Source: MR-S7 sp000400995
GTDB taxonomy: Bacteria; Pseudomonadota; Gammaproteobacteria; Burkholderiales; Burkholderiaceae_C
DNA: 64,000 nucleotides
Direction: 5' to 3'
NCBI RefSeq assembly: GCF_045291395.1
Contig: NZ_CP152342.1
Coordinates: 992,001 to 1,056,000 of the forward strand
Position 1 is the first letter of the stretch; every line of letters starts with the position of its first letter. Below are positions 46,096-55,075 of the stretch, one piece after another. The position numbers and the translations under genes were made by a program. The notes below the pieces were generated by a model, which did not search any database, had not been told where the DNA came from, and saw only the letters and a list, made by a program, of their open reading frames with translations.

Positions 46096-47343
46096 TCAGA
46101 AGCGGTTCAGGGCGAAAGGCTGCAGGTCGATGGCGGGTGCCTGCTGCGCGATCTGGTCGGCCAGGGCGCGGGCGCTGCCGCAGGCCTGGCTCCAGCCGCA
46201 GGCGCCGTGGCCGGCGTTGAGCCACAGGCCGGGCACACCGCTGGCGCCGATCACCGGGGCGCCGTCGGGCAGGGTGGGGCGGGCGCCCCGCCAGACCTGC
46301 ACCTGGGGCGACGAGGTGAGCGCGCCGCCCGGGAACCAGCCCGACAGGGCGAGGTAGAGCGTCTGCAGCGTGGCGTCGCGGTGCATGCCGTCGCCATGGC
46401 CGATTTCGGCGCCGCCGGCCACGCGCACGCGCTGGCCCTGGCGGGTGATGGTGATGCGGTGCAGCGGGTCGATGACGGCGCCCTGCGGCGCGTGCGAGTC
46501 CTCGCGCAGCGGCGCGCTGACCGAGTAGCCATGCACTGCGGCCATCGGCAGGCGCAGCCCCAGGGGGCGCAGCAGGGCGGCGCTGGCCAGGCCCGCGCAG
46601 AGGACGACGGCGTCGGCGCGGCGGGGCGCATCCTCGCCGGCGATTCGCAGGCCGGCGGGCTGGGCCTGGAGCGCCTGCACGCGGGCGTTGAAGACGAAGC
46701 GCACGCCCAGCTCCTGCGCCACCTGGCGCAGGTATTGGGCGAACAGGCGGCAGTTGGCTGATTCGCCATCGGGCGCGTGCACGGCGCCGGCCAGCGGCAC
46801 GTCGGTGCTCAGGCCGGGCTCGATCAGGCGGGCGGTGTCGGCGTCCACGTCGCGCAGGGCCACGCCGGCCTCGCGCAGGATGCGCAGCGCGGGCTGCACG
46901 CGCTCCACGTCTTCGTCCTTGCGCAGCAGCACCAGGGCGCCGCGGCTGGCCTCGATGTCCAGCTGCAGCCCTTCCGCGATCTCATGCGTGCGCGCCAAGC
47001 TGTAGCGCCCCAGGCGCTCCAGCGCCGCGAGCCGCTCGGCTGTGTCGGGACGGCGCCCGGCCTGGGCCCAGCGCCACAGCCAGGACAGGCCCTCGCGCCC
47101 GGCGCCGCGCACCAGGCGCAGCGCGGGCTCGCTGCCCAGCATCAGGCGGTGCAGGGGGCCGCCGATGCCGGGTGCGGCCCATGGAATGAGCAGGGACGGG
47201 GCCAGCAGCCCCGAGTTGCCGAAGCTCGCCTCCTCGGCCGCAGCGCTGCGCTGCTCGTAGACGGTGACTTCATGGCCGTCACAGGCCAGTTCATAAGCGG
47301 TGGCCACGCCGACGATGCCGGCGCCCACGATGGCGATCTGCAT
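46096..47343 (-). CDS. dadA: D-amino acid dehydrogenase (DadA-like FAD oxidoreductase)
   Basis: The 415-residue protein begins with the dinucleotide-binding motif V-G-A-G-I-V-G-V-A-T-A-Y and ends with the FAD contact L-N-A-G-H-G-A-C-G-W-S-Q-A-C-G. These fit the DAO family and D-amino acid dehydrogenase small subunit. It should oxidise D-amino acids (alanine in the best-studied enzymes) at the membrane, passing electrons to quinone. Other glycine/D-amino acid oxidases are alternatives. It is transcribed divergently from rpsB and followed closely by nnr. Confidence 0.85.
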   Translation of the reverse strand: MQIAIVGAGIVGVATAYELACDGHEVTVYEQRSAAAEEASFGNSGLLAPSLLIPWAAPGIGGPLHRLMLGSEPALRLVRGAGREGLSWLWRWAQAGRRPDTAERLAALERLGRYSLARTHEIAEGLQLDIEASRGALVLLRKDEDVERVQPALRILREAGVALRDVDADTARLIEPGLSTDVPLAGAVHAPDGESANCRLFAQYLRQVAQELGVRFVFNARVQALQAQPAGLRIAGEDAPRRADAVVLCAGLASAALLRPLGLRLPMAAVHGYSVSAPLREDSHAPQGAVIDPLHRITITRQGQRVRVAGGAEIGHGDGMHRDATLQTLYLALSGWFPGGALTSSPQVQVWRGARPTLPDGAPVIGASGVPGLWLNAGHGACGWSQACGSARALADQIAQQAPAIDLQPFALNRF

Positions 47344-47352
47344 GGGTTTTTA

Positions 47353-47400
47353 GTGTTTTCGGGCTCCAGCGCTTACAGGGAAAGCGCTGGCAGCTATGCA
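47353..47400 (-). repeat. Dispersed repeat copy 11
   Basis: TTCGGGCTCCAGCGCTTACA then GGAAAGCGCTGGCAGCTATG. It lies upstream of dadA, between it and the rpsB promoter. Confidence 0.82.
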
Positions 47401-47457
47401 TTTTGATGTCCATTGCCGCGCCAGGCTGCGCGCGGCAATAGGGGAAACATGGGGGTG

Positions 47458-47613
47458 TGCTAGAATCCTTGGGTTTTGCCGGGTGCTGCGCGCAGGGTTT
47501 TCTGTGGTGCGGCTGCGGTGAAACCAATCGCAAACCAGCCCTTTCAAGGTGCTGCGGCCCTCAGGCTGCGGTTATTGGGGCTGGATTTTAGACCCAACCT
47601 TCGGAGAAACCCT
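47458..47613 (+). promoter_or_regulatory. Promoter and leader of the rpsB operon
   Basis: TGCTAGAAT (47458-47466) is an extended -10 element. It leaves an untranslated leader of about 140 bases before rpsB. In many bacteria a leader of this kind binds ribosomal protein S2 for autoregulation; I could not verify the S2-binding fold here. No clear -35 box is visible. Confidence 0.5.
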
Positions 47614-48366
47614 ATGTCCGTCACCATGCGCGAAATGCTGGAAGCCGGTGTCCACTTCGGCCACCAAACCCGCTTCTGGAACCCCAAGATGGCCCCCTAC
47701 ATCTTCGGCCATCGCAACAAGATCCACATCATCAACCTGGAAAAGACGCTGCCGCTGTTCCAGGACGCGCAGAAGTTCGTGCGCCAGCTGGCCGCCAACC
47801 GTGGCACCATCCTGATGGTGGGCACCAAGCGCCAGGCGCGCGAGCTCCTGGTGGCCGAGGCGCAGCGCGCCGGCGTGCCTTTCGTGGACCAACGCTGGCT
47901 GGGCGGCATGCTGACCAACTTCAAGACCGTCAAGACCTCCATCAAGCGCCTGAAGGACATGAAGGCCCAGCAGGAAGCCGGCCTGGAGTCCATGAGCAAG
48001 AAGGAACAGCTCATGTTCACCCGCGAGCTGGAAAAGCTCGAGAAGGACATCGGCGGCATCCAGGAAATGAACGCGCTGCCCGACGCCATCTTCGTGATCG
48101 ACGTGGGTTACCACAAGATCGCCGTGGCCGAGGCCAAGAAGCTGGGCATCCCGCTGATCGGCGTGGTGGACTCCAACCACTCGCCCGAGGGCATCGACTA
48201 CGTGATCCCCGGTAACGACGACTCGGCCAAGGCCGTGGCGCTGTATGCCCGCGGCATCGCCGACGCGATCCTCGAAGGCCGTGCCAACGCCGTGTCCGAC
48301 GTGGCCAAGGCCGTTGCCGCCGAAGGCTCCGACGAGTTCGTGGAAGTGCAAGAAGCCGCTGCCTGA
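47614..48366 (+). CDS. rpsB: 30S ribosomal protein S2
   Basis: The 250-residue protein has the S2 signatures [15 protein letters not shown] and P-D-A-I-F-V-I-D-V, and a coiled-coil insertion around residues 105-145. A ribosome-binding site GGAGA precedes the ATG. It heads the operon running through tsf to the lipid A genes, with an attenuating terminator after it. Confidence 0.98.
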   Translation: MSVTMREMLEAGVHFGHQTRFWNPKMAPYIFGHRNKIHIINLEKTLPLFQDAQKFVRQLAANRGTILMVGTKRQARELLVAEAQRAGVPFVDQRWLGGMLTNFKTVKTSIKRLKDMKAQQEAGLESMSKKEQLMFTRELEKLEKDIGGIQEMNALPDAIFVIDVGYHKIAVAEAKKLGIPLIGVVDSNHSPEGIDYVIPGNDDSAKAVALYARGIADAILEGRANAVSDVAKAVAAEGSDEFVEVQEAAA

Positions 48367-48399
48367 CCTCAGGCGCATGCGACGCGTCGCAAGAAAAGC

Positions 48400-48427
48400 G
48401 GGGCCCCTGGTGAGCCCCCTTTTTTTA
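48400..48427 (+). terminator. Terminator or attenuator between rpsB and tsf
   Basis: GGGGC and GCCCC form the stem, followed by CTTTTTTT. The stem is short, so partial read-through into tsf is likely. Confidence 0.75.
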
Positions 48428-48461
48428 ACGTCAAGACAAACTGAAGAATTGGAGAAAAACG

Positions 48462-49358
48462 ATGGCTGCTATTACCGCAAGCATGGTCGCTGAACTGCGC
48501 GGCAAGACCGACGCCCCCATGATGGAGTGCAAGAAGGCCCTGACCGAGGCCGACGGCGACATGGCCAAGGCAGAGGAACTGCTGCGCGTCAAGCTGGGCA
48601 CCAAGGCGGGCAAGGCCGCTTCCCGCGTCACGGCCGAAGGCGTGGTGGCTTCCTTCATCGATGGCAACGTGGGCGCGCTGATCGAAGTGAACAGCGAGAC
48701 CGACTTCGTTTCCAAGAACGACAGCTTCATCGCCATGGCCAATGCCGCCGCCAAGCTGATCGCGCAGAAGAACCCCGCCGACATCGAGGCACTGGGCCAA
48801 CTGGCCTACGAGCAGGATGGCTTCGGCCCCACGCTGGAAGACGTGCGCAAGGGCCTGATCGGCAAGATCGGCGAGAACATGTCCTTCCGCCGCTTCAAGC
48901 GTTTCGAAGGCTCCAGCCTGGCGGCCTACCTGCACGGCTCGCGCATCGGCGTGGTTGTGGAGTTCGACGGTGACGCCGTGGCCGCCAAGGACGTCGCCAT
49001 GCACGTGGCCGCCATGAAGCCCGTGGCCCTGACGAGCGCCGACGTGCCTGCCGACCTGATCGCCAAGGAGCGCGCCGTGGCCGAAGGCAAGGCCGCCGAA
49101 TCCGGCAAGCCCGCCGATATCGCCGCCAAGATGGTCGAAGGCTCGGTGCAGAAGTACCTCAAGGAAGTCTCGCTGGCCGACCAGGTCTTCGTGAAGGCGG
49201 CCGACGGCAAGCAGACCGTGGCCGCCATGCTCAAGGCCGCCAATACCACCGTGAAGGGCTTCACCCTCTACGTCGTGGGCGAAGGCATCGAGAAGAAGGC
49301 CGACGACTTCGCCGCCGAAGTGGCGGCGCAGGTCGCGGCGGCCAAGTCCGCCGCCTGA
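48462..49358 (+). CDS. tsf: Elongation factor Ts
   Basis: The 298-residue protein begins with the UBA-like domain [20 protein letters not shown] and contains the EF-Tu contact T-D-F-V-S (in [10 protein letters not shown]). It recycles EF-Tu by exchanging GDP for GTP. It follows rpsB as in nearly all bacteria, with a GGAGAA ribosome-binding site. Confidence 0.98.
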   Translation: MAAITASMVAELRGKTDAPMMECKKALTEADGDMAKAEELLRVKLGTKAGKAASRVTAEGVVASFIDGNVGALIEVNSETDFVSKNDSFIAMANAAAKLIAQKNPADIEALGQLAYEQDGFGPTLEDVRKGLIGKIGENMSFRRFKRFEGSSLAAYLHGSRIGVVVEFDGDAVAAKDVAMHVAAMKPVALTSADVPADLIAKERAVAEGKAAESGKPADIAAKMVEGSVQKYLKEVSLADQVFVKAADGKQTVAAMLKAANTTVKGFTLYVVGEGIEKKADDFAAEVAAQVAAAKSAA

Positions 49359-49411
49359 TCCTCGCAACCCCTGTCCGAACCCCCCTGTCCTTGCCTTACG
49401 GAGAATTGCCC

Positions 49412-50134
49412 ATGACCCCCGCCACGCCAGCCCACAAGCGCATCCTGCTCAAGTTGTCTGGCGAGGCCCTCATGGGTGACGATGCGTTCGGCATCAACCG
49501 CGCCACCATAGTGCGCATGGTCGAGGAGATCGCCGAGGTCACGCGCCTGGGCGTGCAGGTGGCGGTGGTGATCGGCGGGGGGAACATCTTCCGTGGCGTG
49601 GCCGGCGGCTCCGTGGGCATGGACCGCGCCACCGCCGACTACATGGGCATGCTGGCCACCGTCATGAACTCCCTGGCGCTGGCCGATGCCATGGACAAGC
49701 AGGGCCTCACCGCGCGCGTGATGTCGGCCATCGGCATCGAGCAGGTGGTCGAGCCCTACGTGCGTCCCAAGGCGCTGCAGTACCTCGAAGAAGGCAAGGT
49801 GGTGGTGTTCGCCGCCGGCACGGGCAACCCCTTCTTCACCACCGACACGGCCGCCGCGCTGCGCGGCGCCGAGGTGGGCGCAGAGGTGGTGCTCAAGGCC
49901 ACCAAGGTGGACGGCGTCTACACCGCCGACCCGATGAAGGATCCGTCCGCGACGCGCTACGCCAAGCTGTCGTTCGACGAGGCCATGTCGCGCAACCTGG
50001 GCATCATGGATGCCACGGCCTTCGCGCTGTGCCGCGACCAGAAGCTGCCGATCCGCGTGTTCTCCATCGTCAAGCACGGCGCACTCAAGCGCGTGGTGAT
50101 GGGCGAGGACGAAGGCACATTGGTGTACGCTTGA
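49412..50134 (+). CDS. pyrH: Uridylate kinase
   Basis: The 240-residue protein is of the amino acid kinase fold with K-L-S-G-E-A-L (phosphate-binding Lys), I-G-G-G-N-I-F-R-G and T-D-T-A-A-A-L-R-G. It phosphorylates UMP to UDP for nucleotide and envelope precursor supply. The ATG at 49412 is preceded by CGGAGAATT. Confidence 0.97.
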   Translation: MTPATPAHKRILLKLSGEALMGDDAFGINRATIVRMVEEIAEVTRLGVQVAVVIGGGNIFRGVAGGSVGMDRATADYMGMLATVMNSLALADAMDKQGLTARVMSAIGIEQVVEPYVRPKALQYLEEGKVVVFAAGTGNPFFTTDTAAALRGAEVGAEVVLKATKVDGVYTADPMKDPSATRYAKLSFDEAMSRNLGIMDATAFALCRDQKLPIRVFSIVKHGALKRVVMGEDEGTLVYA

Positions 50135-50183
50135 CCGCTTTGCCGCACGCCTTGGGCTGCAGCAAGTGCAGCAGGAGAAACAC

Positions 50184-50744
50184 ATGACCATTGCCGACAT
50201 CAAGAAGAACGCAGAGGCCAAGATGGAGCAGTCCATCGCCGCCTTCAAGAACAACCTGTCCAAGATCCGCACCGGCCGAGCCAACCCGGCGCTGCTGGAC
50301 ACCATCCACGTCGAGTACTACGGCTCCATGGTGCCGCTGTCGCAGGTGGCCAACGTGTCGCTGCTCGACGCGCGCACGATCAGCGTGCAGCCCTGGGAAA
50401 AGAACATGGGCGCCAAGATCGAGAAGGCCATCCGCGAAAGCGAGCTGGGCCTGAACCCCGCGTCCATGGGCGACCTGATCCGCGTGCCCATGCCTCCGAT
50501 GAGCGAGGAGCGCCGCAAGGAAATGACCAAGCTCGCGCGCAGCGAGGGCGAGAACGCCAAGGTGGCGGTGCGCAACCTGCGCCGCGACGCCAACGAAGGC
50601 GTGAAGAAGCTGGTCAAGGACAAGCTGGCTTCCGAGGACGACCAGAAGCGCTGCGAGGCCGACATCCAGAAGGCCACCGACAAGCGCATCGCCGAGATCG
50701 ACACCTTGGTTGCGGCCAAGGAACAGGAAATCATGGCGATCTGA
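50184..50744 (+). CDS. frr: Ribosome recycling factor
   Basis: The 186-residue protein has the RRF signature [13 protein letters not shown] and ends E-I-M-A-I. Together with EF-G it splits post-termination ribosomes. The length is as usual for the family. An AGGAGAAACAC ribosome-binding region precedes the ATG. Confidence 0.98.
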   Translation: MTIADIKKNAEAKMEQSIAAFKNNLSKIRTGRANPALLDTIHVEYYGSMVPLSQVANVSLLDARTISVQPWEKNMGAKIEKAIRESELGLNPASMGDLIRVPMPPMSEERRKEMTKLARSEGENAKVAVRNLRRDANEGVKKLVKDKLASEDDQKRCEADIQKATDKRIAEIDTLVAAKEQEIMAI

Positions 50745-50772
50745 TCCGCCCGCTCGGATCGGTCGGGACGCC

Positions 50773-51504
50773 ATGTCCGCAGCAGCCAAAGAGGCTCCGG
50801 GAGCCATTCCCCACCACATCGCCATCGTCATGGACGGCAACGGCCGCTGGGCCACGCGCCGCTTCCTGCCGCGCCTTGCGGGCCACCGCCAGGGCGTGGA
50901 ATCGCTGCGCCGCTGCGCGCGCGCCTGCGCCGAGCGCGGCGTGGCCGTGCTGACGGTGTTCGCCTTCTCCTCCGAGAACTGGAACCGCCCGGCCGACGAG
51001 GTCTCGGGCCTCATGGACCTGCTGGGCAAGGCCCTGGCGCGCGAAGTGCCGCAGCTGTGCCAGGACGGTGTGCGCCTGCACTTCGTGGGCAACAAGGCGG
51101 GCCTGTCCGACAAGGTGCGCGCAGGCCTGCAGCAGGCCGAGGCGCTCACGGCCGGCAACGGCCGCCTCGTGCTCAACGTGTGTTTCAACTACGGCGGCCG
51201 CTGGGACATCGCCCAGGCCGCGGCCGCCCTGGCGGCACGCGGCGAGCCGATCACCGAGGCCAGCCTGCACGCGGCCATGGGCATGTCCCACGTGCCCGAC
51301 CCCGACCTGCTGATCCGCACCGGCGGTGAGAAACGCATCAGCAACTTCCTGCTGTGGCAGGCCGCCTATTCCGAGCTGTACTTCAGCGACCGCCTGTGGC
51401 CGGATTTCGACGAGGCCGCGCTCGACGAGGCCATCGCCGACTACGCGGGGCGCGAGCGCCGCTTCGGCCGCACGTCCGACCAGGTCCAGGCCACAGTGGC
51501 CTGA
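50773..51504 (+). CDS. uppS: Undecaprenyl diphosphate synthase
   Basis: The 243-residue cis-prenyltransferase has the conserved V-M-D-G-N-G-R-W-A (catalytic Asp), F-A-F-S-S-E-N-W and R-T-G-G-E-K-R-I-S-N-F. It makes the C55 lipid carrier for peptidoglycan and other envelope polymers. It sits between frr and cdsA. Confidence 0.96.
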   Translation: MSAAAKEAPGAIPHHIAIVMDGNGRWATRRFLPRLAGHRQGVESLRRCARACAERGVAVLTVFAFSSENWNRPADEVSGLMDLLGKALAREVPQLCQDGVRLHFVGNKAGLSDKVRAGLQQAEALTAGNGRLVLNVCFNYGGRWDIAQAAAALAARGEPITEASLHAAMGMSHVPDPDLLIRTGGEKRISNFLLWQAAYSELYFSDRLWPDFDEAALDEAIADYAGRERRFGRTSDQVQATVA

Positions 51505-51524
51505 CCCTCACGAAAGGAGCCCCC

Positions 51525-52379
51525 GTGCTCAAACAGCGTGTCATCACCGCCCTGGTCCTGCTGGCCATCCTGCTGCCGGCCCTGTTCTATCCGTCGCCCA
51601 CCGCGTTCGCGGCCGTGGCGCTGGTGCTCATGGCTGCGGGTGCATGGGAGTGGGGGCGGCTCAACGGCCTGGGCGGCGGCGCCAGCCTGGGCCTGGGAGC
51701 CGTGTGCGTGGCACTGTGCGGCGCAGCCTGGGCCACGGGCTGGCTGCAGCAGCCGCTGCCATGGCTCTGGGCCATCGGCGGAGCTGCATGGGTGCTGGGC
51801 GGCGCGCTGCTGCTGCGCGGCGGCGTGGAAGGCTGGCCGCGCGTGCCGCGCCTGCTGCGCGTCGTGGGCGGCGTGCTGGCGCTGTGGCTGGCATGGCTGG
51901 CCGTGGCGCAAGCGCGCGTGGCGGGCATCAACTACCTGCTGTCGGTGCTCACGCTGGTGTGGATGGCCGATATCGCCGCCTATTTCGCGGGCCGCGCGTT
52001 CGGGCTGAAGTTCACCAGGAACAAGCTGGCCCCCGCCATCAGCCCTGGCAAGAGCTGGGAAGGCGTGTGGGGCGGCATGCTCGGCGTGCTGCTGCTGGCC
52101 GTGTGCTGGACGCTGGCCGATACGCATTGGCAGGCGGCCGTGCCCAGCTTCTATTCGCTGCTGGCGCGGCGCGGCTGGTGGCTGCTGGTGCTCGGCGCGG
52201 TCTTCATGGCGGCGATGAGCGTGGTGGGTGACCTCGTGGAATCGCTCATCAAGCGCAGCGCGGGCGTCAAGGACAGCAGCGGCCTGCTGCCGGGCCACGG
52301 CGGCGTGCTCGACCGCATCGATGCGCTGCTGCCCACGCTGCCGCTGGCCCTGATGCTCTCTCACTACGCCGCCGCATGA
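51525..52379 (+). CDS. cdsA: Phosphatidate cytidylyltransferase
   Basis: The 284-residue membrane protein has about eight hydrophobic segments and the CdsA signature near the C-terminus (S-x-x-K-R-S-x-G-V-K-D, then [11 protein letters not shown]). It makes CDP-diacylglycerol for phospholipid synthesis. The GTG start at 51525 has AAAGGAG eight bases upstream. Its stop overlaps the dxr start by four bases. Confidence 0.94.
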   Translation: MLKQRVITALVLLAILLPALFYPSPTAFAAVALVLMAAGAWEWGRLNGLGGGASLGLGAVCVALCGAAWATGWLQQPLPWLWAIGGAAWVLGGALLLRGGVEGWPRVPRLLRVVGGVLALWLAWLAVAQARVAGINYLLSVLTLVWMADIAAYFAGRAFGLKFTRNKLAPAISPGKSWEGVWGGMLGVLLLAVCWTLADTHWQAAVPSFYSLLARRGWWLLVLGAVFMAAMSVVGDLVESLIKRSAGVKDSSGLLPGHGGVLDRIDALLPTLPLALMLSHYAAA

Positions 52380-53551
52380 AACAACGCCTCACGGTGCTGG
52401 GCTCCACGGGCTCGATCGGCACCAATACCCTCGACGTGGTGGCGCGCCACCCCGGTCGCTACGAAGTCTTCGCGTTGAGCGCGGCTACCCAGGTGGACCT
52501 GCTGCTCGCGCAGTGCGCGCAGTTCCGCCCGCGCTACGCGGTGATGGCCAGCCCGGAGCACGCACGCCAGCTCGCCGAGAAGCTCAAGGCCAACGGCCTC
52601 GCAACCGAGGTGCTTCAGGCGCAGGATGCTCTTGAGGTCATAGCATCGCACGACGAGGTGGACACCGTCATGGCGGCCATCGTCGGCGCGGCGGGCTTGG
52701 CGCCCTGCCTGGCGGCCGCGCGCGCTGGCAAGCGGCTGCTGCTGGCCAACAAGGAGGCGCTGGTCGTCGGCGGCGCGTTCTTCATGTCCGCCGTGCGTGA
52801 AGGCGGCGCGACGCTGCTGCCGATTGACAGCGAGCACTCGGCCATCTTCCAGTCGCTGCCGGACGACCCCGCCACCTGGGCCGCGCGCGTGGAGCGCATC
52901 GTCCTCACCGCCTCGGGCGGGCCGTTCCGCACCCGCGCGCCGGCGTCGCTGGATACCGTCACGCCCGACGAGGCCTGCGCGCACCCCAACTGGGTCATGG
53001 GCCGCAAGATCTCGGTGGATTCGGCCACCATGATGAACAAGGCGCTGGAGGTGATCGAGGCACGCTGGCTTTTCGACCTCGCGCCCGAGCAGATCGACGT
53101 GGTGATCCACCCCCAGAGCGTGATCCATTCGATGGTGCAGTACCGCGATACCTCGGTCGTCGCCCAGCTCGGCACGCCCGACATGCGCGTGCCCATCGCC
53201 TATGGCCTGGCCTGGCCTGAGCGCATCGCCAGCGGCGCCGCGCCGCTGGACTTCACCCGCCTGGCCGGCCTGACGTTCGAGGAGGCCGACGCCGTGCGCT
53301 TCCCCGGCCTGCACCTGTCCTGGCAGGCACTGCGCGCCGCGCCCGGCACCACGGCCGTGCTCAACGCGGCCAACGAGGTGGCGGTGGCCGCGTTCCTGGA
53401 GCAACGCATCCGCTTCGACCAGATCCACGCGCTCAACCTTGCAACTTTGGAGGCGGTGCAACCCTCCAACCCGGATTCGCTGCCGGCCCTGCTGGCCCTG
53501 GACGTGCAGACGCGCGCCGTGGCGCAGGAACTGGCACGGCGCTTCGGATAA
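52376..53551 (+). CDS. dxr: 1-deoxy-D-xylulose 5-phosphate reductoisomerase
   Basis: The 391-residue enzyme has the NADPH-binding G-S-T-G-S-I-G, A-N-K-E-A-L-V, and the metal and substrate motifs [10 protein letters not shown] and [11 protein letters not shown]. It catalyses the committed step of the MEP isoprenoid pathway, upstream of the farnesyl diphosphate used by UppS and HpnD. The ATGA overlap with cdsA implies translational coupling. Confidence 0.97.
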   Translation: MKQRLTVLGSTGSIGTNTLDVVARHPGRYEVFALSAATQVDLLLAQCAQFRPRYAVMASPEHARQLAEKLKANGLATEVLQAQDALEVIASHDEVDTVMAAIVGAAGLAPCLAAARAGKRLLLANKEALVVGGAFFMSAVREGGATLLPIDSEHSAIFQSLPDDPATWAARVERIVLTASGGPFRTRAPASLDTVTPDEACAHPNWVMGRKISVDSATMMNKALEVIEARWLFDLAPEQIDVVIHPQSVIHSMVQYRDTSVVAQLGTPDMRVPIAYGLAWPERIASGAAPLDFTRLAGLTFEEADAVRFPGLHLSWQALRAAPGTTAVLNAANEVAVAAFLEQRIRFDQIHALNLATLEAVQPSNPDSLPALLALDVQTRAVAQELARRFG

Positions 53552-53552
53552 G

Positions 53553-53632
53553 TGAGCTGCCTGCGCTTGCCATATAAGGGGTTCAAATGGTTTTGAATGT
53601 GAAACCCATGTGTGACAAGCGCAACCAGCTAT
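53553..53632. repeat. Composite dispersed repeat (copy 12): two half-sites in inverted order
   Basis: AGCTGCCTGCGCTTG (53555-53569) and CAAGCGCAACCAGCT (53616-53630) are inverted copies of the same half-site, matching at 13 of 15 positions. The 46-base spacer holds its own inverted repeat TTCAAA-TGGT-TTTGAA. It fills the space between dxr and rseP in the middle of an otherwise tightly packed operon. Confidence 0.8.
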
Positions 53633-53653
53633 GATTTTTGAAAGGGAGTCGGC

Positions 53654-55030
53654 ATGCTGCTGACCATCGTCGCCTTCATCGTCGCGCTGGGCGTGTTGAT
53701 CGCCGTGCACGAATACGGCCATTACCGCGTGGCCGTGGCCTGCGGCGTCAAGGTGCTGCGCTTCTCGGTGGGCTTTGGCAAGCCGCTGCTGCGCTGGCAG
53801 CCCCAGGGCTCGCCCACCGAGTTCGTCGTCGGCGCGTTTCCGCTGGGTGGCTACGTGAAGATGCTCGACGAGCGCGAGGCGCCCGTCGCGCCGCACGAGC
53901 GCCACCTGGCCTTCAACACCCAGCCGCTGCGCGCGCGCGCCGCCATCGTCGCGGCCGGGCCGCTGGCCAACCTGCTCCTGGCCGTGCTGCTCTATGCGGC
54001 CGTCAACTGGATCGGCGTGGAGGAGCCCAAGGCCTACGTGGCCAGCCCCGTGGCCGGCTCCATCGCCGAGCGGGCGGGCCTGCGCGGCGGCGAGCTGGTG
54101 CTGAGCGCCGCCGTCGGCGAGAGCGAGCCGGAGGACGTGCGCTCATTCGAGGACCTGCGCTGGGCGCTGACGCGCGGCGCGCTCGACGGCGAGAACGTGC
54201 GCCTGGCTGTGCAGGCCGCGCCCGGCGCGCCGGCGCGCGACGTGCTGCTGCGCCTGGAAGGCATGGACGTGCGCGAGGCCGACGCGCAGCTCTTCCGCCA
54301 GATAGGCATCGCCGGCCCGTGGACGCGCCCGCTGCTCGGCGAGGTGATGCCCGGCGGCGCCGCCGAGCGCGCGGGCCTGCGCGCGGGCGACCTGGTGCAG
54401 CGCGTGGGCGCGGTGGATGCGGTGGACGGCGCGCAACTGCGCGAACTCATCCGCGCCAGCGTGCGGGACGGGCAGCCGCTCGCGCAGCGCTGGAGCATCG
54501 AGCGCGGCGGGCGCATGCTCGACATCGAGGTCACGCCCGACCTGGCGCAGGAGTCTGGCGGCGCGGTGGGCCGCATCGGCGCCTACGTGGGCGCCGCGCC
54601 CGAGATGGTGACCGTGCGCCACGGCCCGCTGGAGGGCGTGTGGAAGGGGATGGCGCGCACCTGGGAAATGTCGTCGCTCACGCTACGCATGATGGGCCGC
54701 ATGGTGATCGGCGAGGCCTCCATCAAGAACCTCAGCGGCCCGCTCACCATCGCCGACTATGCGGGCCGCTCGGCCAGCATGGGCCTCACCCAATACCTGG
54801 CCTTCCTGGCCCTCATCAGCGTGAGCCTGGGGGTGCTGAACCTGCTGCCCGTGCCCGTTCTGGATGGGGGGCACCTGATGTATTATCTTTGGGAAGGGGT
54901 GACCGGGCGCGGCGTCTCCGAGGCCTGGATGGAGCGTCTGCAGCGCGGTGGCGTGGCGGTGCTCCTGCTCATGATGTCCATTGCCCTGTTCAACGATGTC
55001 ACCCGGTATGTCACCCGGCTCTTTGGCTAA
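53654..55030 (+). CDS. rseP: RseP site-2 zinc protease
   Basis: The 458-residue membrane protease has the zinc motif H-E-Y-G-H at residues 19-23 in the first membrane helix, two PDZ-like domains (G-L-R-G-G-E-L-V-L-S and G-L-R-A-G-D-L-V), and the third-ligand motif N-L-L-P-V-P-V-L-D-G-G-H near residue 405. It cleaves anti-sigma factors and remnant signal peptides within the membrane. The ATG at 53654 has AAAGGGAG upstream. Confidence 0.95.
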   Translation: MLLTIVAFIVALGVLIAVHEYGHYRVAVACGVKVLRFSVGFGKPLLRWQPQGSPTEFVVGAFPLGGYVKMLDEREAPVAPHERHLAFNTQPLRARAAIVAAGPLANLLLAVLLYAAVNWIGVEEPKAYVASPVAGSIAERAGLRGGELVLSAAVGESEPEDVRSFEDLRWALTRGALDGENVRLAVQAAPGAPARDVLLRLEGMDVREADAQLFRQIGIAGPWTRPLLGEVMPGGAAERAGLRAGDLVQRVGAVDAVDGAQLRELIRASVRDGQPLAQRWSIERGGRMLDIEVTPDLAQESGGAVGRIGAYVGAAPEMVTVRHGPLEGVWKGMARTWEMSSLTLRMMGRMVIGEASIKNLSGPLTIADYAGRSASMGLTQYLAFLALISVSLGVLNLLPVPVLDGGHLMYYLWEGVTGRGVSEAWMERLQRGGVAVLLLMMSIALFNDVTRYVTRLFG

Positions 55031-55075
55031 CCTTTTTGCCGCATGCGCGCTGCCATGGCGGCTCCAGCTTCATTC

